Position numbers and translations under genes: made by a program. Positions 6,444 through 7,385 of a stretch of DNA of 7,385 nucleotides are shown piece after piece. Position 1 is the stretch's first letter, and every line of letters starts with the position of its first letter. The notes beneath the pieces were generated by a model, which was given only the letters and a program-made list of their open reading frames with translations, made no database searches and was not told the origin of the DNA. The stretch is from assembly GCA_013002925.1 (NCBI GenBank), contig JABDLQ010000085.1, positions 1-7,385 of the forward strand, in the 5' to 3' direction. The DNA is from Gammaproteobacteria bacterium. GTDB lineage: Bacteria; Pseudomonadota; Gammaproteobacteria; Steroidobacterales; SZUA-146.

Positions 6444-7217
6444 ATGCCGTTTACCCTGACCCACGTCATTGCCATCGTTCCAGTGAAAAAAATACCGGTC
6501 TTGTCGCGACTGTCTTTTTCTGCGCTTGCCATTGGCAGCATGGTTCCGGATGCTCCGATTTTTTTCACATTCGCCAGCAGTTATGAAACGACTCATTCGC
6601 TCACCGGAATAGTATCGGCCTGTCTGCCGCTCGGCCTGCTGTTTTACGCCCTGTTTCAGTGCGCTATCCGTACCCCGTTACTTGAGATAATGCCCCGGTC
6701 GGTGGCCAGTAAACTCGGCGAGCGCAAACGACATTCACCGGGTTACCTTGCTGGTGTGGCGCTTGCAATTGTGCTGGGCGCAGCAACCCACCTGTTTTGG
6801 GATTCGTTTACTCATCCGGCCGGCTGGGGCACGCGCATGGTGCCAGCATTGGCGCAATTGTATGAGTTGTTCGGTGGACGCATTGGAGGTTACCGCTTGT
6901 TTCAACACGGCAGTTCCGTGGTGTGTCTGCCGTTGATGGCATTTTTGCTGTGGCGCTGGGCGCGGCAGTCAGACGGCCCCGTGCATGCGTCGGTGTTGCG
7001 GCTGTCGCCCTTGGTCAAACTGTCTTTGTCCGCGCTGGTGTTTGCGGCACCGGGGTTGTATGCAATTGCCGAAGCATGGGCAGTCACACAATCCGTTTAT
7101 TACGGGATAGGATTTGCCGCCCGCAATTACGGTACCTACCTGGCCATGACAACCATTGCCGGCGCTGCGTTGATACACGTTTGGATAGCATTGGCCCGCA
7201 GCAAACTGTTAACCTGA
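6444..7217 (+). CDS. DUF4184-family membrane protein
   Basis: A 257-residue integral membrane protein of the uncharacterised DUF4184 family, recognised by the start MPFTLTH, ALAIGSMVPDAP (Asp36), HSLTG (His51), GAATHLFWDSFTHPAGW (His116, Asp120, His124) and FQHGSS (His155). These conserved His and Asp residues lie near the ends of membrane helices and resemble the metal-binding pattern of the DUF457/YdjM class of membrane-bound metal-dependent hydrolases, so a membrane metalloenzyme is a reasonable inference; no reaction is established. Hydrophobic segments lie at about 55-73, 101-118, 157-171, 190-212 and 231-250. The start is fixed by the family's conserved MPFT beginning; an AAAGG lies only 1 bp before the ATG, too close to be an ideal Shine-Dalgarno. 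The gene starts 32 bp after the thiolase stop and no terminator is seen between them. Confidence 0.87.
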   Translation: MPFTLTHVIAIVPVKKIPVLSRLSFSALAIGSMVPDAPIFFTFASSYETTHSLTGIVSACLPLGLLFYALFQCAIRTPLLEIMPRSVASKLGERKRHSPGYLAGVALAIVLGAATHLFWDSFTHPAGWGTRMVPALAQLYELFGGRIGGYRLFQHGSSVVCLPLMAFLLWRWARQSDGPVHASVLRLSPLVKLSLSALVFAAPGLYAIAEAWAVTQSVYYGIGFAARNYGTYLAMTTIAGAALIHVWIALARSKLLT

Positions 7218-7353
7218 ATAAACGCTAAACTTTTGTGCGTCGCGTCAACCTCCGCGCCCAATCCCTTTGTTGCGACGACCGACAAGAAAACGCATGATGA
7301 GCCTTTGATTACCGCCCGGTACATTCCCGTTTGCATCGAAAGGCTAAAAAATA
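7218..7353. other. Intergenic region with weak promoter candidate
   Basis: No gene is supported here. CGTCGC (7238-7243) and GCGACG (7272-7277) are complementary but separated by 28 bp and not followed by a T run, so they do not make a convincing terminator. A weak sigma-70-like pair, TTGCGA (7270-7275) and CATGAT (7293-7298) with a 17-bp spacer, matches the consensus at 4 of 6 positions in each box and could serve the gene that begins at 7354. Confidence 0.25.
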
Positions 7354-7385
7354 ATGGAAGCATTTAATCACTTTCTGGAAACTGT
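7354..7385 (+). CDS. Start of a gene cut by the right edge, possibly a sodium:alanine symporter
   Basis: An ATG opens a frame that runs to the window edge and encodes MEAFNHFLETV. AAAGG occurs 11 bp upstream (7338-7342), slightly far for a Shine-Dalgarno. The visible residues resemble the amino-terminal helix of alanine-or-glycine:cation symporters (AGCS family), which commonly begin with a Met-x-x-(Leu/Ile/Phe)-Asn-x-(Phe/Ile)-Leu pattern before the first membrane helix. Eleven residues are too few for a firm family assignment; only the presence of a gene start is moderately supported. Confidence 0.4.
   Translation, partial: MEAFNHFLET

Noticed and set aside
7238..7277. Complementary CGTCGC and GCGACG after the DUF4184 gene, tested as a terminator
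   Set aside because: The loop is 28 nt and no T run follows, so an intrinsic terminator is not supported.
7136..7363. 75-codon minus-strand frame over the DUF4184 3' end and the following gap
   Set aside because: Mostly antisense to the DUF4184 gene or in the spacer, overlaps the start of the next plus-strand gene, and has no recognisable features.

Overview
The window looks like a chromosomal segment of a marine-type gammaproteobacterium. This rests on a pdsR/pdsS-like two-component pair (the 'proteobacterial dedicated sortase system', known mainly from Shewanella- and Vibrio-like and other marine Gammaproteobacteria), Gram-negative lipoprotein signals, a NorM-type MATE transporter and a FadI-like thiolase. 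Base composition is moderate and looks even by eye. I see no insertion sequence, CRISPR array, tRNA, rRNA or integrase.

Layout, left to right. (1) 1-465, +: the 3' part of an OmpR-type response regulator gene whose start lies off the left edge. (2) 487-2580, +: its partner sensor kinase, with a large periplasmic CBM9/DOMON-like domain. (3) 2585-2965 and 2968-3456, both -: a two-gene lipoprotein operon (a LEA14/WHy-domain lipoprotein, then a small lipoprotein of unknown function), converging on the kinase with only 4 bp between stop codons. (4) 3457-3675: a non-coding gap holding a candidate -10 box for the lipoprotein operon and an inverted repeat followed by seven T on the + strand. (5) 3676-5067, -: a MATE-family efflux pump, probably with a non-ATG start. 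(6) 5068-5130: a 63-bp divergent promoter region with two short inverted repeats. (7) 5131-6411, +: a thiolase (acetyl-CoA C-acyltransferase). (8) 6444-7217, +: a DUF4184 membrane protein. (9) 7354 to the right edge, +: the first codons of another gene, perhaps a sodium:alanine symporter.

How the genes work together. Only the first two are clearly one system: PdsS probably senses something in the periplasm and phosphorylates PdsR, which in related genomes is encoded beside a single dedicated sortase, its one VIT/vWA-type target protein and an OmpA-family protein (PdsO). Those partners should lie left of position 1 and cannot be seen. The remaining genes are envelope and lipid-metabolism functions with no obvious shared pathway. 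The most interesting points are the sensory domain of PdsS, the lack of a terminator between pdsS and the opposing lipoprotein operon (possible antisense overlap), and the palindromes between the MATE and thiolase genes. The dedicated sortase system is already described as a family; I did not find a clearly undescribed system in this window.
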